A DNA stretch of 17,085 nucleotides from an uncultured Eubacteriales bacterium (lineage in GTDB: Bacteria > Bacillota > Clostridia > Oscillospirales > Acutalibacteraceae): NCBI GenBank assembly GCA_934636435.1, contig CAKUAQ010000039.1, positions 1 through 17,085 on the forward strand, read 5' to 3'. The first letter of the stretch is position 1, and each line of letters opens with the position of its first letter. The position numbers were made by a program, and so were the translations under genes. Below, in pieces: positions 7,920 through 17,013 of the stretch. The notes under the pieces were generated by a model. The model worked only from the letters and a program-made list of their open reading frames with translations, was not told the DNA's origin and did no database searches.

Positions 7920-8678
7920 TTATACGCGGAACGGCCGCAGATATTCCGCGCTCTGCTTCAAGCTCTCCAGCGGGTCACCGGGGCAGACATCCTGTTCCAC
8001 CACATAATGCTGCACCCCGATATCGGCGGCGGTCTTCAGAATGCCCTCCCACCAGAGGTTGCCACTGCCGATCTCGGTGATCTCGGCCGTATTATCCTCT
8101 TTCATGCGCATATCCTTCAGGTGCAGGATGTCGATGCGTCCCGCCAGCTGCTCCATCACATGGCGCACATCCGCGCCGCCTGCCTGCACCCAATAAGTAT
8201 CCAGCACAAAGGACACCGTATCCGGGTCAAAGCCCTCCCGGAACCGATCCATCATGGTCTTGCCGTCAAAGCGGCGGAATTCCCAATGATGGTTGTGATA
8301 GGTAAACTTGAATCCGTGTTGCGCAACGGTCTCGGCGAACCGGTTGGCCTTCCGGATAAACTCCCGGATCTCATCGGTGGTGCGCAGCGGCCAATAGCCG
8401 CCGACACCGATATTCGTTGTGCCCAGGATCCGATGATGCTCCATCGCCGCCTCCGGATCCGCCGCCATTTCGTTAAAATCCTCGTGGGTGCCGCAGATGG
8501 TCAGCCCCGCCTCCCGCGCCAGCCGCGCATAGGTCTCATAGCCCACCGTCTGGCAGCCCGCGGTCTGCACCGTATCGTACCCCAATGCCGCCACCCGGCG
8601 GAATGTGTCGGCGATACCTGCCTCGTCCTGCATTTGATCCCGGGTGGTATATGCCTGATACCCCAATGATTCAATCAT
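7920..8678 (-). CDS. Sugar phosphate isomerase/epimerase family TIM barrel
   Basis: 252 residues, normal for the xylose-isomerase-like TIM-barrel family (AP endonuclease family 2 fold) that includes IolE, IolI and sugar 3-epimerases. The four metal ligands expected for the family are visible: Glu133 in HNHHWEF, Asp160 in FVLDTYW, His186 in ILHLKDM and Glu228 in VVEQD. GTHEDF (63-68) and IGSGNLWW (203-210) are also typical. It should isomerise or epimerise a free or phosphorylated sugar using a divalent metal in the cytoplasm. Start supported by AGGAGGG at 8686-8692. It is the first gene of the operon with a GHL6-like glycosidase and a GH2 beta-galactosidase, so it probably acts on a sugar released by them. 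The exact reaction cannot be read from sequence. Confidence 0.9.
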   Translation of the reverse strand: MIESLGYQAYTTRDQMQDEAGIADTFRRVAALGYDTVQTAGCQTVGYETYARLAREAGLTICGTHEDFNEMAADPEAAMEHHRILGTTNIGVGGYWPLRTTDEIREFIRKANRFAETVAQHGFKFTYHNHHWEFRRFDGKTMMDRFREGFDPDTVSFVLDTYWVQAGGADVRHVMEQLAGRIDILHLKDMRMKEDNTAEITEIGSGNLWWEGILKTAADIGVQHYVVEQDVCPGDPLESLKQSAEYLRPFRV

Positions 8679-8703
8679 GGTGATTCCCTCCTGTATGGTC
8701 TGC

Positions 8704-8716
8704 AGAGCGTCGCTCT
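8704..8716. promoter_or_regulatory. Short dyad in the leader of the glycosidase operon
   Basis: AGAGCG-T-CGCTCT, a perfect 6-bp inverted repeat with a one-base centre, lies between the promoter and the ribosome binding site of the first operon gene. Position just downstream of the predicted transcription start suits an operator; it could also be chance in GC-rich DNA. No regulator gene is next to it. Confidence 0.35.
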
Positions 8717-8740
8717 CCGGCTCGCTCCGACCTCGGGTTC

Positions 8741-8769
8741 ATACTACTAATTTCTGCCACAGTTGTCAA
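8741..8769 (-). promoter_or_regulatory. Sigma-A-like promoter of the glycosidase operon
   Basis: On the minus strand a perfect -35 box TTGACA (8764-8769) is followed after 17 bp by TAGTAT (8741-8746, four of six consensus bases). Two A-rich tracts upstream (8782-8788 and 8796-8800) lie where an UP element would be. The predicted leader is about 55 bases before the ATG at 8678. The match explains the three-gene operon that ends at the terminator 3011-3045. Confidence 0.8.
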
Positions 8770-8877
8770 GCAGAATCCGGCTTTTTTTCGGTATATTTTT
8801 CCACACCCAGATGTGCGGCTTAACGAAACTGTTGCCGCCCGCACCGTCCGGTGAATTTTCCGCCTGATGGCGGCCGC

Positions 8878-11800
8878 TTACGGCAGCTCCACCGGCACCG
8901 CCTGCCCCAGCGAAAAGCTGTACAGCAGCGCCTCTTTCACCGGCAGCCCGAAAATCGGCTCCAGCGCCTGCTTATAGAATTGCAGCTGGGAGCGGTACCG
9001 CTCAGCCAGCTCCTCCCCGTTCTGAACCCGGTCGGTCTTGTAATCCACCAGCACCAGCCCGTCCCCTTCCCGGAACACGCAGTCGGCGATGCCCTGCACC
9101 ACCACCATTTCGCCGGGCATATCCGCGCCGGACAGCACCTGTCCGGCGGGCACCTCCACGGTGAAATGGAATTCCCGGCGGCAATCGGGGGAGACCGCCA
9201 TGCGGGCGTACAGATCCCCCGCAAAGAAAGCGCCCAGCTTATCCAGCCGCAGCGCCTGCTGCTGACGGGGGGTGAGAAATCCCGCTGCCGTCAGCCGCTC
9301 GGCTTCCTGCGCCGGGTCGGCGGCCGCCAGAGAATACTCCGCGAACTGCATGAAGGTATGCAGCGCCGTGCCCTTCTGTGCCGGGGTCAGCCCCTCGGCC
9401 TGCAAAAAGGCCGGGCGCGCCGTGGCGATATGGGTGCGGCGCATAGCTTCATGGGACAGCGCCGATGCCGCCAGCTTGGCGGGTACCGCCGCCAGCGTCG
9501 CATACGGGTACCGGTAGGCGATGCGCGCAGCCAGCTGCCGGGTGAGCGCTTCGTCTGCAGCGACGGCGGGCGCCGGCGAGACGGTCTCCGCCGCCACCTC
9601 CGCCGCCACGTCCATCGGCGTCACCCGAAAATCGGTATGCGCCGCCAGAGAATGGGTGTCCGCCGGATCCCGGCGCAGCCCGGCGAAGGAGGGATGCCGC
9701 AGGGCGGCCGCCAGCAGCCATTCCGCCGGGGAATTGGTCGAAAGCAGCGTATCCGCGAACAGCGCCCGCTCCGGGGGAAGCTGCGCCTCCATCCGGGCGG
9801 CGGTCTTTTTCAGATCGCGGTCCGCCAGCACCAGATACAGCTTCTCCCGGGCGCGGGTCATGGCCACATACCACACCCGCAGCTCCTCTGCCCGCTCGTC
9901 CATCCGGCGGGCAAGCCGCACCCCCTGATAGGACAGGGTCTTGCGCTTTTCCCCCTCCTCCCGCAGCCGCAGACCGATGCCGGCTTTGGTATGCAGCAGC
10001 AGTCGCTCCCGGGCATCGTTGTCGCTGAACCAGGCGGAAAGCCCCGCCAAAAAGACCACCGGGTATTCCAGCCCCTTCGACCGATGCACCGTCATGATGC
10101 TCACCCGGTCGGAGCGAAAAGCGCCGCTGGCCTCCGGACTTTGCCCTTGCTCCTGCAGGCGGTCAATGTACCGCACAAAAGCGGACAGCCCCCGGTATCC
10201 GTCCTGCTCGAATCCCCGGGCCAATCCATCCAGCTGCTGTAAATTCAGCACCCGCCGACGGCCGTTCGGCCGGGCGGAAAACACCGCGGATATCCCCAGC
10301 TCCCGGTCCATGCGTTCCAGCAGCCGGTCGGTAGGCAGAGACACCGCCAGCGTCCGCAGGCGGGTGAGCTGGGTATACAGCCGCCCGCACCGCTGCCGCA
10401 GCGGCGGCAGTTCTCCCCCGGCGGCGTAGCGCTCCACCGCCACATACAGCGGCTGTCCCTCGGCGGCCAGCCGCAGCCGCGCCACATCGTCCGCCGAGAA
10501 ACCGTACAGCGGCGACAGCAGCACCGCCGCCAGCTCCACCTCCCGCAGCGGATTGTCGATCACCCGTAGCAGGGAGAGCGTCGTCATCACCTCCGGAGTG
10601 TCCAGCAGGCTGCCGGTGCCGGCGGATTCCGCCGGGATCCCCATGCGGCTCAGCTCCTCCGCCAGTGCGCCGGCACGCTTCCAGTTGCGCAGCAGAATGC
10701 AGATATCGCCGTATTCCAGCGGACGGGTACCATCCCCGTCCTGCACCCGCTGCCGCCCGACGGTATGCAGAATCGCCCGGCCGATGGCCCGCGCCTCCTT
10801 CGCCGTGTCCGGCGTGCCCCGGTCGGAGGCCGCCCCGTCCAGCAGCAACCATTCGATCTCCATCCCCTCCGCCGGAGGGTAAGCCGCGCCGCACACCAGC
10901 GCCTCCCGGTCGTCGTAATCCACGCCCCCCAGCGCCCGCTGCATCAGCTGACGGAACAGAAAATTCACCCCGTCGGTGACGGTTTCCCGGCTGCGGAAAT
11001 TCCGGTCCAGTGTGATGGTGGCCGGAAACACGGGGGAGTCCGGGTCAAAGGGCGCATATCCGTCCCGGCGGGCGGTGAATATCTCCGGCATCGCCTGCCG
11101 GAAACCGTAGATACTCTGCTTGACATCCCCCACCAGAAACAGGTTCTGCTCCTGCCGGGACAGCGCCCGGAACAGGGCATTCTGCGCCTCATTGATATCC
11201 TGACATTCGTCCACCAGAATGTGGTCGAACCGCCCGGACAGCGCCTGGGCCAGCGGGGTAGGCTGCCCGTTCGCATCCAGCAGCAGCCGCAGCACCTCAT
11301 GCTCCAGATCGCCGTAGTCCAGCCACTTGCGTTGCCGCTTTCGGGCCGTGTAGGCGGCCCGGTACCGCTCCACCAGCCGCCCCAGCGCCTCGATCATGGG
11401 CGCGGTGGCAGCAATATCCCGGCGGCAATCCGCCTCGGCATCCCACAGCCACTCCCGCGCCTTCGCGAACCGATCCTTCACCGCATCCCGCAGACTCTTG
11501 GCCTGCTCCTTGGCCTCTGCCATGGCTGCGTCCTTCACGGTCACGCGGCCGAGGGTGGCAAACCGAACATTCTCCACCATGCGCTGCAGGGTATCGTAGC
11601 TCCCCTCAGGCACGGCCTCAGCCAGAGCGGCCAGCTGCTGCCGGTCGGAGACCAGCGTATCCCGGTAGCCCTCCAGTCCCGCCTGCTCGGCGATGCGCAG
11701 CACCCGTTCGGTCTGGTACAGAAGCCGCTCCAGCATCAGTCCGAGACCCTTGCGCAGCGGCTCCATCCACGGGGTCTGCTCCGGCGGCTGCACCCGGGTA

Positions 11801-12399
11801 TAGGCATCCATCTGCCGCTGCAGCCACTTCTCGGGCTGGGCCTGAGCCTGCATGAATTCATCGGTTTTCAGCAATGTCTTGCGCAGGGTGTCGTCCCCCC
11901 GCTTGTCGCTGAGCTGCTCCGCCAGACGCAGAAAGGCCGGGTCGGCGGCCCGGTAGGCCTCCTCCAGCACCTCATCCAGCGCCTCCTCGGCCAGCAGCTG
12001 CACCTGTCCCGGCTCCGCAACCTGAAACCGGGGCGGCAATCCCGCCGCCGCGGCCTGCTCCCGCAGCAGCGCGGCACAAAAGCTGTGTATGGTGGAGATG
12101 TGCGCCCGGGGCAGCAGCAGCTGTTGCTGCTGATACAACGGATTGTCCGGCTCCTCAGCCGCCTTCTTCGCCAGTGCAGCGCCCAAACGCTGCTGCATCT
12201 CCGCCGCCGCCGCCTTCGTGAAGGTCACCACCAGCAGCCGATCCACCGACACCGGCTCCGCCGGGTCGGTGATGAGCCGCAGAATACGCTCCACCAGCAC
12301 GGCGGTTTTGCCGGAGCCGGCGGCCGCCGATATCAGCAGTGAGCCGCCCCGCGTCTCAATGCTCTGCCGCTGCTGGGTCGTCCACCGTCTCTGCGCCAT
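8878..12399 (-). CDS. addA: AddA, ATP-dependent helicase/nuclease subunit A
   Basis: 1173 residues, slightly shorter than the roughly 1230 of the Bacillus protein. AddA is the motor and main nuclease of AddAB, which resects double-strand breaks for RecA-dependent repair. UvrD-type superfamily 1 motifs run in order: WTTQQRQSIE (6-15), Walker A AAAGSGKT with Lys31, TFTKAAAAEM (59-68), TIHSFC (103-108), LVDECQD (about 395-401), VGDVKQSIYGFRQ shortly after, VHRSKGLEYPVVF (around 770) and YVAMTRAREKLYL (around 845). The C-terminal RecB-type nuclease motif is LVDYKTD with Asp1119 and Lys1121. Start: ATG at 12399 with GGAGG nine bases upstream, placing the first 44 bases inside the end of addB, so translation is likely coupled. 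No clear terminator is seen after the stop codon in the 108 bases before the next promoter. Confidence 0.97.
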   Translation of the reverse strand: MAQRRWTTQQRQSIETRGGSLLISAAAGSGKTAVLVERILRLITDPAEPVSVDRLLVVTFTKAAAAEMQQRLGAALAKKAAEEPDNPLYQQQQLLLPRAHISTIHSFCAALLREQAAAAGLPPRFQVAEPGQVQLLAEEALDEVLEEAYRAADPAFLRLAEQLSDKRGDDTLRKTLLKTDEFMQAQAQPEKWLQRQMDAYTRVQPPEQTPWMEPLRKGLGLMLERLLYQTERVLRIAEQAGLEGYRDTLVSDRQQLAALAEAVPEGSYDTLQRMVENVRFATLGRVTVKDAAMAEAKEQAKSLRDAVKDRFAKAREWLWDAEADCRRDIAATAPMIEALGRLVERYRAAYTARKRQRKWLDYGDLEHEVLRLLLDANGQPTPLAQALSGRFDHILVDECQDINEAQNALFRALSRQEQNLFLVGDVKQSIYGFRQAMPEIFTARRDGYAPFDPDSPVFPATITLDRNFRSRETVTDGVNFLFRQLMQRALGGVDYDDREALVCGAAYPPAEGMEIEWLLLDGAASDRGTPDTAKEARAIGRAILHTVGRQRVQDGDGTRPLEYGDICILLRNWKRAGALAEELSRMGIPAESAGTGSLLDTPEVMTTLSLLRVIDNPLREVELAAVLLSPLYGFSADDVARLRLAAEGQPLYVAVERYAAGGELPPLRQRCGRLYTQLTRLRTLAVSLPTDRLLERMDRELGISAVFSARPNGRRRVLNLQQLDGLARGFEQDGYRGLSAFVRYIDRLQEQGQSPEASGAFRSDRVSIMTVHRSKGLEYPVVFLAGLSAWFSDNDARERLLLHTKAGIGLRLREEGEKRKTLSYQGVRLARRMDERAEELRVWYVAMTRAREKLYLVLADRDLKKTAARMEAQLPPERALFADTLLSTNSPAEWLLAAALRHPSFAGLRRDPADTHSLAAHTDFRVTPMDVAAEVAAETVSPAPAVAADEALTRQLAARIAYRYPYATLAAVPAKLAASALSHEAMRRTHIATARPAFLQAEGLTPAQKGTALHTFMQFAEYSLAAADPAQEAERLTAAGFLTPRQQQALRLDKLGAFFAGDLYARMAVSPDCRREFHFTVEVPAGQVLSGADMPGEMVVVQGIADCVFREGDGLVLVDYKTDRVQNGEELAERYRSQLQFYKQALEPIFGLPVKEALLYSFSLGQAVPVELP

Positions 12400-15300
12400 C
12401 GGCCGTTTCCTCCAATTCTTTCAGTATATCTTCCTTTTTCTGCTTTGCAAAGGAGCGGCAGGCATCCCCCGATTCCCGGCAGCACACCGCCCGGTAATCG
12501 CAATAGGCACAGCCCTCCGGCTCGTCCCTGTCGCTGAATCGCAGCGGCAGCGCCCGGATATCGCCCGCCAGCAGATTCTCCGCCATGTGCACCACCAGCC
12601 GCTCCACCGTCTCCCGCAGCAGCGAAAACTGCCGGGCGGTGAGGACGCTGCCCTTGGGCTTGCCGACTTTATCCAGTGCGGCGGGGATCAGCACCCCCTG
12701 CCCCCGCTGCTCCATGGCCTGTATGATGCCCGCATCGTCCAGCACGACGCCGCTCATCTTCATGGATCTCAGCCGGTCGGTCATGGTGCCGCCCTTGCCG
12801 GTGAGCATATCCGACAGAGGATGGTACAGCACCCCCGCCGGCTGCAGTGCGCCGCTATTCTCCAGATAGCGGCGGCTGTTGTCGCACAGGACGTACAGAT
12901 ACAGCAGCATCTGGGTGTCAAGTCCGGCCGGCACCTCGCTGAGGCTGAAGGTCTTGTCCCCGGTCTTATAGTCCACCACCCGAATGAAGGCTGCGCCGTC
13001 GAACCGGATGTAGAGATCCACCCGATCCACCTTGCCCACCAGCCGCACGCCTCCCCCGTCGAATGGAAAACGCACCGACAGCACCCCGTCCTCGCCGGGC
13101 TCCTCTGTCGGGAGGATCTTCAGCTCGTAGTCCCGGGGTGTAAAGGCGCTTTGCCGCAGCTCCATGACCGTATGCCACAGCATATTGACCGCCGCCCGCT
13201 CCGCCAGCCGGAGCTGGTACAGAAACCGGGCGGACTTCTTCTCCCGTCCCCCCATCTGCGCGGCGAGACAGGCCTCCACCGCCCGGTGTACATCCGTCTC
13301 CAGACGGTTCTGCAGCTTCTGCTGCACCGCCGTTTCGGCGGCGGCGCGTTCCTCCTCGCCGAGGTCCTCCCGCGCCGCGTCGCCCGTCTTCAGCTCCTCG
13401 ATCAGGCGGCCCTCCCCCACATAGGTGGGCAGCACCGTTTCCATCACATAATGCACCACATTGCCGAAGGAGGACGCGTCCACCTGAGCCGTCTTGCGGG
13501 GGCGGATGCGCAATCCGTAATTGCAGAAAAAGGAGAACGGGCATTTATAGTAGGTCTCCACCTGACTGGCCGACCGCACCTGCTCCGTGCCGAACAGCCG
13601 CTGCGCCGCGGCGGTGTCCTCCAGCCGGAGCTCCGTTTCCCCCACTCCGCGCGCCACCGCCCGGAGCCGCCCGGCGTATTCCGGCAGCGCCGTCACCGAC
13701 TGCCGCAGGCTTTCCGTCACTGGGGTGGAGCGGGTATAGTCCGCCGCCAACCGCTGAAATGCCTCGTCCGCCGTTTCCAGATCGGTGGCATCCTCCCGCT
13801 GCGCCGCGTCCCGTTGGCAGCGGGGCAATACCGTTTCGATCATCCGCACCAGCGGCGAAGGAGTGTCCTCCGCCCCGCACAGCCAGGACAGATACACCTG
13901 TTCCGTGGCGGCCGCCAGCGCCATATAGGCATAATACCGTTCCTCGATACACTGCATGAGCCGGTCGTCTGCCAGCGTCAGCCCCTGCTGACGCAGGATC
14001 TGGCGCTCCGCTTCCGTCAGCAGGCCGTTTTCTTCCGGATAGGCGGGGAACACCCCCTCGTTGACCCCCAGCAGCAGCACCGCCCGGGGCTGGGTATAGC
14101 GGATCCGGTCGGCCGCACCCACCGTCACCGCGTCCAGCCCCTGGGGGATACGTCCCAGATCCACCATCCCCGCCAGCATGGTGAACAGCTCCTCCGCCCG
14201 GGCGGCGGGCATGGTATGCTCCGCCAGCGTCAGCGCGAACCGATCCAGCATCCCCATCAGCTCATCCCACAGCCGCGCCGCGTGCTCCGCCAGCAGCGGC
14301 TCGGCCAGCTCCTCCAGCCGCGCCGCCTGCCGCTCGACCCGTTCGGGCAGCGCGGCGTCCGCCGTCAGATAGGCATACAGCGCCCCGGCAAATTCCCGCC
14401 CGGACACCGTACCCTTCAGCGCCTGCCGCAGGCGAATGAGCGGCGTCATCAAAGTCTGCCGCCATTGATCGAGCTGCGTCAGACGGCGCGCCGCCGCCGG
14501 GGTCATGGGTGCGCCCAGACCGTCGGGGTGCTCGGTAAAGGGCTCCTCCCAAGACTTGCCCTCGATGCACCAGGTATAGACGTAGTTTTCCAGCCGGGCA
14601 ATGTCCACGGGACTCAGCGGCCCCAGATCCGTCTTGAGCAGCCGCAGCAGCTCTTCCGTGCGCCAGCCGCCCACCGCCAGCCGCAGGGCAGTGCGGGTAT
14701 ACACCATGAGCGGCTCGCTCAGCAGCTCCTGCCGCTCATCCATGGTGAAGGGCACCCCCGCCTGAGTCAGCGCATCCCACAGCAGCCCCCGATAAGGCGT
14801 CAGATCCCGGGCCACGATCGTGATCTGGCGCGCCCGCAGCCCCTGCCGCAGAAGCCGCCGGGCGGTACGCGCCGCCAGACGGCATTCCTCATAGATATCG
14901 GCACAGGGGGTCAGCGTGACCGCCGTCGTTTCTTCCTCATACACCGCCGGGTCCGGCGCATACAGCCCCGCCTCCAGCGCACGCAGAGCCGGGTCGGCGG
15001 TGCGGCGGTTCTCCTCCAGCAGCTCCGTCTCAAAGGGAATATTCCGCTCCTGCGCCAGCCGTCGCAGCCGCTCGGCCGTGCGGATCACCGGCTGAAACAG
15101 CGGCATCTCCCGGCCGTATTCCCGCGCCCCGGCGACGCGGCCGACGGTATCGACAGTCAGCGTGACCGTCACCTCCGCCGCCCGGGACAGCAGCCGGTCC
15201 AGCACCGTCAGCTCCTGCGCCGTGAAGCCCTTGAATCCATCCACGAAAATATGGGCATCCACCGGAAGCCGACTGTCCGGCAGCTTATCTGCCAGCCGGT

Positions 15301-15877
15301 CCAGCACCGTCAGCTCATCCTGCCCGGCCGCCGCCACCAGCCCCTCGTACGCGGTATACACCCGGTATAAATCGCGCATCTTATTCCTGAGCGGCGTATC
15401 GATCAGAGACCCCTCCGCCGCAAGAGTATCTTCCATCCGCTCCAGCTCCGCCACGGGGACTCCGCACTGACGCAGCTCCTCCAGCAGCGCCAGCAGCTGC
15501 TCCACATAGCCTGCATCCTGGAGCTTCTGCGGGGCGGCGCCCAGCAGGGTTTCCCCCCGGTCGGCGCTGACCGCCGCCACCTCCGCCAGCGCCCGGCTCA
15601 TGAGCAGCGCCCGTGCGCCCTCATCCAGCGGCTCGCCCGCCAGACCGCCCACCTCCCGAAACACCGTCTGCGCCAGCCGGGTGAAGCTGAGCACGGCCAC
15701 CCGAGTGGCCACCGCCGGCCCCAGCCGCCGCAACAGCGTGCGTTCGCTGACAAAGGAATGCTGCTCCGGCACCAGCAGCATCAGGCCCGGTGTCCCGGCC
15801 TGCGCCAGCTGCGCCAGTCGTTCCGTAACCGCATGGGTCTTGCCGCTGCCGGAACGCCCCAGAATCAATCGCAGCAT
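12356..15877 (-). CDS. addB: AddB, helicase/nuclease subunit B with Fe-S cluster
   Basis: 1173 residues, close to the roughly 1166 of Bacillus AddB. It partners AddA in double-strand-break processing. The N-terminus has a Walker A motif GRSGSGKT (7-14) and EQHSF nearby, while the other helicase motifs are degenerate, as usual for AddB, which serves mainly in Chi recognition and nuclease action. The C-terminal nuclease domain shows VVDYKTGDK with Asp969 and Lys971. Four cysteines fit the [4Fe-4S] site: Cys779 in YYKCPFSFF and Cys1123, Cys1126, Cys1132 in CAYCDYRAVC (C-x2-C-x5-C). Start: ATG at 15877 with AAGGGGGA nine bases upstream. It overlaps addA by 44 bp in the usual addB-addA order and has its own likely promoter at 15914-15941. 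Confidence 0.97.
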   Translation of the reverse strand: MLRLILGRSGSGKTHAVTERLAQLAQAGTPGLMLLVPEQHSFVSERTLLRRLGPAVATRVAVLSFTRLAQTVFREVGGLAGEPLDEGARALLMSRALAEVAAVSADRGETLLGAAPQKLQDAGYVEQLLALLEELRQCGVPVAELERMEDTLAAEGSLIDTPLRNKMRDLYRVYTAYEGLVAAAGQDELTVLDRLADKLPDSRLPVDAHIFVDGFKGFTAQELTVLDRLLSRAAEVTVTLTVDTVGRVAGAREYGREMPLFQPVIRTAERLRRLAQERNIPFETELLEENRRTADPALRALEAGLYAPDPAVYEEETTAVTLTPCADIYEECRLAARTARRLLRQGLRARQITIVARDLTPYRGLLWDALTQAGVPFTMDERQELLSEPLMVYTRTALRLAVGGWRTEELLRLLKTDLGPLSPVDIARLENYVYTWCIEGKSWEEPFTEHPDGLGAPMTPAAARRLTQLDQWRQTLMTPLIRLRQALKGTVSGREFAGALYAYLTADAALPERVERQAARLEELAEPLLAEHAARLWDELMGMLDRFALTLAEHTMPAARAEELFTMLAGMVDLGRIPQGLDAVTVGAADRIRYTQPRAVLLLGVNEGVFPAYPEENGLLTEAERQILRQQGLTLADDRLMQCIEERYYAYMALAAATEQVYLSWLCGAEDTPSPLVRMIETVLPRCQRDAAQREDATDLETADEAFQRLAADYTRSTPVTESLRQSVTALPEYAGRLRAVARGVGETELRLEDTAAAQRLFGTEQVRSASQVETYYKCPFSFFCNYGLRIRPRKTAQVDASSFGNVVHYVMETVLPTYVGEGRLIEELKTGDAAREDLGEEERAAAETAVQQKLQNRLETDVHRAVEACLAAQMGGREKKSARFLYQLRLAERAAVNMLWHTVMELRQSAFTPRDYELKILPTEEPGEDGVLSVRFPFDGGGVRLVGKVDRVDLYIRFDGAAFIRVVDYKTGDKTFSLSEVPAGLDTQMLLYLYVLCDNSRRYLENSGALQPAGVLYHPLSDMLTGKGGTMTDRLRSMKMSGVVLDDAGIIQAMEQRGQGVLIPAALDKVGKPKGSVLTARQFSLLRETVERLVVHMAENLLAGDIRALPLRFSDRDEPEGCAYCDYRAVCCRESGDACRSFAKQKKEDILKELEETADGAETVDDPAAAEH
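12409..12413 (-). promoter_or_regulatory. addA: addA ribosome binding site inside addB
   Basis: GGAGG on the minus strand, nine bases before the addA ATG at 12399 and within the addB coding region. It fixes the 44-bp overlap of the two genes. Confidence 0.75.
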
Positions 15878-15913
15878 AGACAGAAATCCCCCTTATCCGA
15901 CTGTATACGTTCC

Positions 15914-15941
15914 AGTATAGCATACCTTGCCAAAAAAACAA
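15914..15941 (-). promoter_or_regulatory. Extended -10 promoter for addBA
   Basis: On the minus strand TGCTATACT gives a TG-extended -10 with TATACT at 15914-15919. The best -35 is a weak TTGTTT at 15936-15941, spacer 16 bp. The -10 lies 37 bp upstream of the addB ATG. The extended -10 makes up for the poor -35. Confidence 0.6.
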
Positions 15942-16026
15942 AGACCGTTTTTGTCCCCTGGTCGAAATTTGTGCGCCCGTGCGGCCGCATCTCCTGTTTC
16001 ACCGCCGGAAAACGGACGCCGACCGG

Positions 16027-16032
16027 TATAAT
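16027..16032 (+). promoter_or_regulatory. Candidate -10 box for the DUF421 gene
   Basis: A perfect TATAAT 53 bp upstream of the ATG at 16085. No recognisable -35 box is found at 16-19 bp upstream, where the sequence is GC-rich. The promoter may be activator-dependent or the box may be a chance match. Confidence 0.4.
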
Positions 16033-16084
16033 TCCCCTCACGCGGCGCATACTACCGAAAACTGCCGAAAAGGACGGATGAACT

Positions 16085-16786
16085 ATGGATTGGCTGAAAA
16101 TTCTGCTGGTGGCGCCCCTGTCGTATGTGGCGCTGTTTCTCATCACAAAGCTCATCGGCTACCGCCAGATCTCCCAACTGAGCATTTTCGACTATGTGAA
16201 CGGCATCACCATCGGCTCCATCGCCGCCGAGATGGCCACCGAGTTGGAGCAGCCGCTGCGCCCGCTGCTGGCAATGGCGATATACTGCATTCTGGTGGTG
16301 CTGACCTCCTGGCTGACCACCCATTCCGTCCGGATGCGCCGCTGGCTCACCGGGCGCACTCTCGTGCTGCTGCAAAACGGCACACTCTACCGGGAAAACC
16401 TGAAAAAAGCCAAGCTGGATGTGAACGAATTCCTCACCCAGTGCCGGGACAGCGGCTATTTTGATCTCAACGACATTCAGCTGGCGCTGCTGGAAACCAC
16501 CGGAAAGATCAGCTTCCTGCCCAAAAGTGCCATGCACCCCGCCACCCCGCAGGACATGGGCGTGACCGTGCCGCAGGCACAGCCTCAGATCAACATCATC
16601 GTGGACGGCGAAACCCTCACCGACAATCTGGAATATCTGGGCTTCAACGAGGATTGGCTGGATCACCGGCTGGACGAGCGGAATTATACCGTGGGGCAGA
16701 TCTTCCTCGCCACCTGCGACCGGGACGGCAGCCTAACCCTGTTCCCCATGGAGCATAAGCCCATGACCCGGGATCTGTTCCTGTAA
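16085..16786 (+). CDS. DUF421 (YetF-type) membrane protein
   Basis: 233 residues, within the family range. Hydrophobic segments lie at about 5-22 and 58-78, with a third weaker one at about 33-50 overlapping the strongly conserved KLIGYRQISQLSIFDYV and GITIGSIAAEMA. The cytoplasmic part has the DUF421 signature NGTLYRENLKKAKLDVNEF (98-116), GYFDLNDIQLALLET (124-138) and GKISFLPK (140-147). Bacillus relatives include YetF and proteins linked to spore or membrane physiology; the molecular function is not settled. Start chosen at ATG 16085; an AAAGGA lies ten bases upstream (16069-16074). It is divergent from addB and stands alone, with a possible terminator only at 17014-17067. Confidence 0.92.
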   Translation: MDWLKILLVAPLSYVALFLITKLIGYRQISQLSIFDYVNGITIGSIAAEMATELEQPLRPLLAMAIYCILVVLTSWLTTHSVRMRRWLTGRTLVLLQNGTLYRENLKKAKLDVNEFLTQCRDSGYFDLNDIQLALLETTGKISFLPKSAMHPATPQDMGVTVPQAQPQINIIVDGETLTDNLEYLGFNEDWLDHRLDERNYTVGQIFLATCDRDGSLTLFPMEHKPMTRDLFL

Positions 16787-17013
16787 AAAGACCCTGCCAG
16801 CACACGGAACCGTATCGGTTCGATGCCGCACGGGGCCGCCATCGGCAGTGCGACATACCATTCGCGCCGAACGGCTTGCCCGGCCGAGCGGCGATCCGCT
16901 GAATGGACAAGGGCCCGCCGCATGACCGATATCCCCAAGACCGACCCGGCCGCCCGCTGCAATATCGCAAGCAATTTCGTACAGAAAACAACGGCGCAAA
17001 ATCTCCGTTATAT
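16787..17013. other. Non-coding stretch after the DUF421 gene
   Basis: No open frame here resembles a protein family or has a fitting ribosome binding site. Small inverted repeats occur: GAACCG-TAT-CGGTTC (16807-16821) and TGCCG/CGGCA (16824-16828 and 16843-16847). None is followed by a T-tract, so the first good terminator candidate is the large palindrome that follows. Confidence 0.6.

Noticed and set aside
5970..8669. A plus-strand open frame of 899 codons opposite the GHL6 and isomerase genes.
   Set aside because: It runs across two genes with conserved motifs on the minus strand, has no ribosome binding site, and its composition is that of an antisense shadow.
8781..8877. Possible terminator after addA (small stems such as CCGCC-ATCA-GGCGG and CCGCAC/GTGTGG).
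   Set aside because: The stems are short and are followed by A-rich, not T-rich, sequence on the minus strand, so termination here is not supported.
12143..15370. A plus-strand open frame of 1075 codons opposite addB.
   Set aside because: Antisense to a fully conserved AddB. The protein is dominated by Arg, Gln, His and Pro and shows no family motif.
8878..15877. addA and addB both encode exactly 1173 residues, hinting at a duplication.
   Set aside because: The sequences are different apart from the nuclease-type ends that the families are known to share; the equal length is coincidence.
15981..15988. GC palindrome GCGGCCGC in the addB-DUF421 spacer as an operator.
   Set aside because: A short palindrome of only G and C is expected by chance in DNA of this composition, and it has no fixed relation to either promoter.
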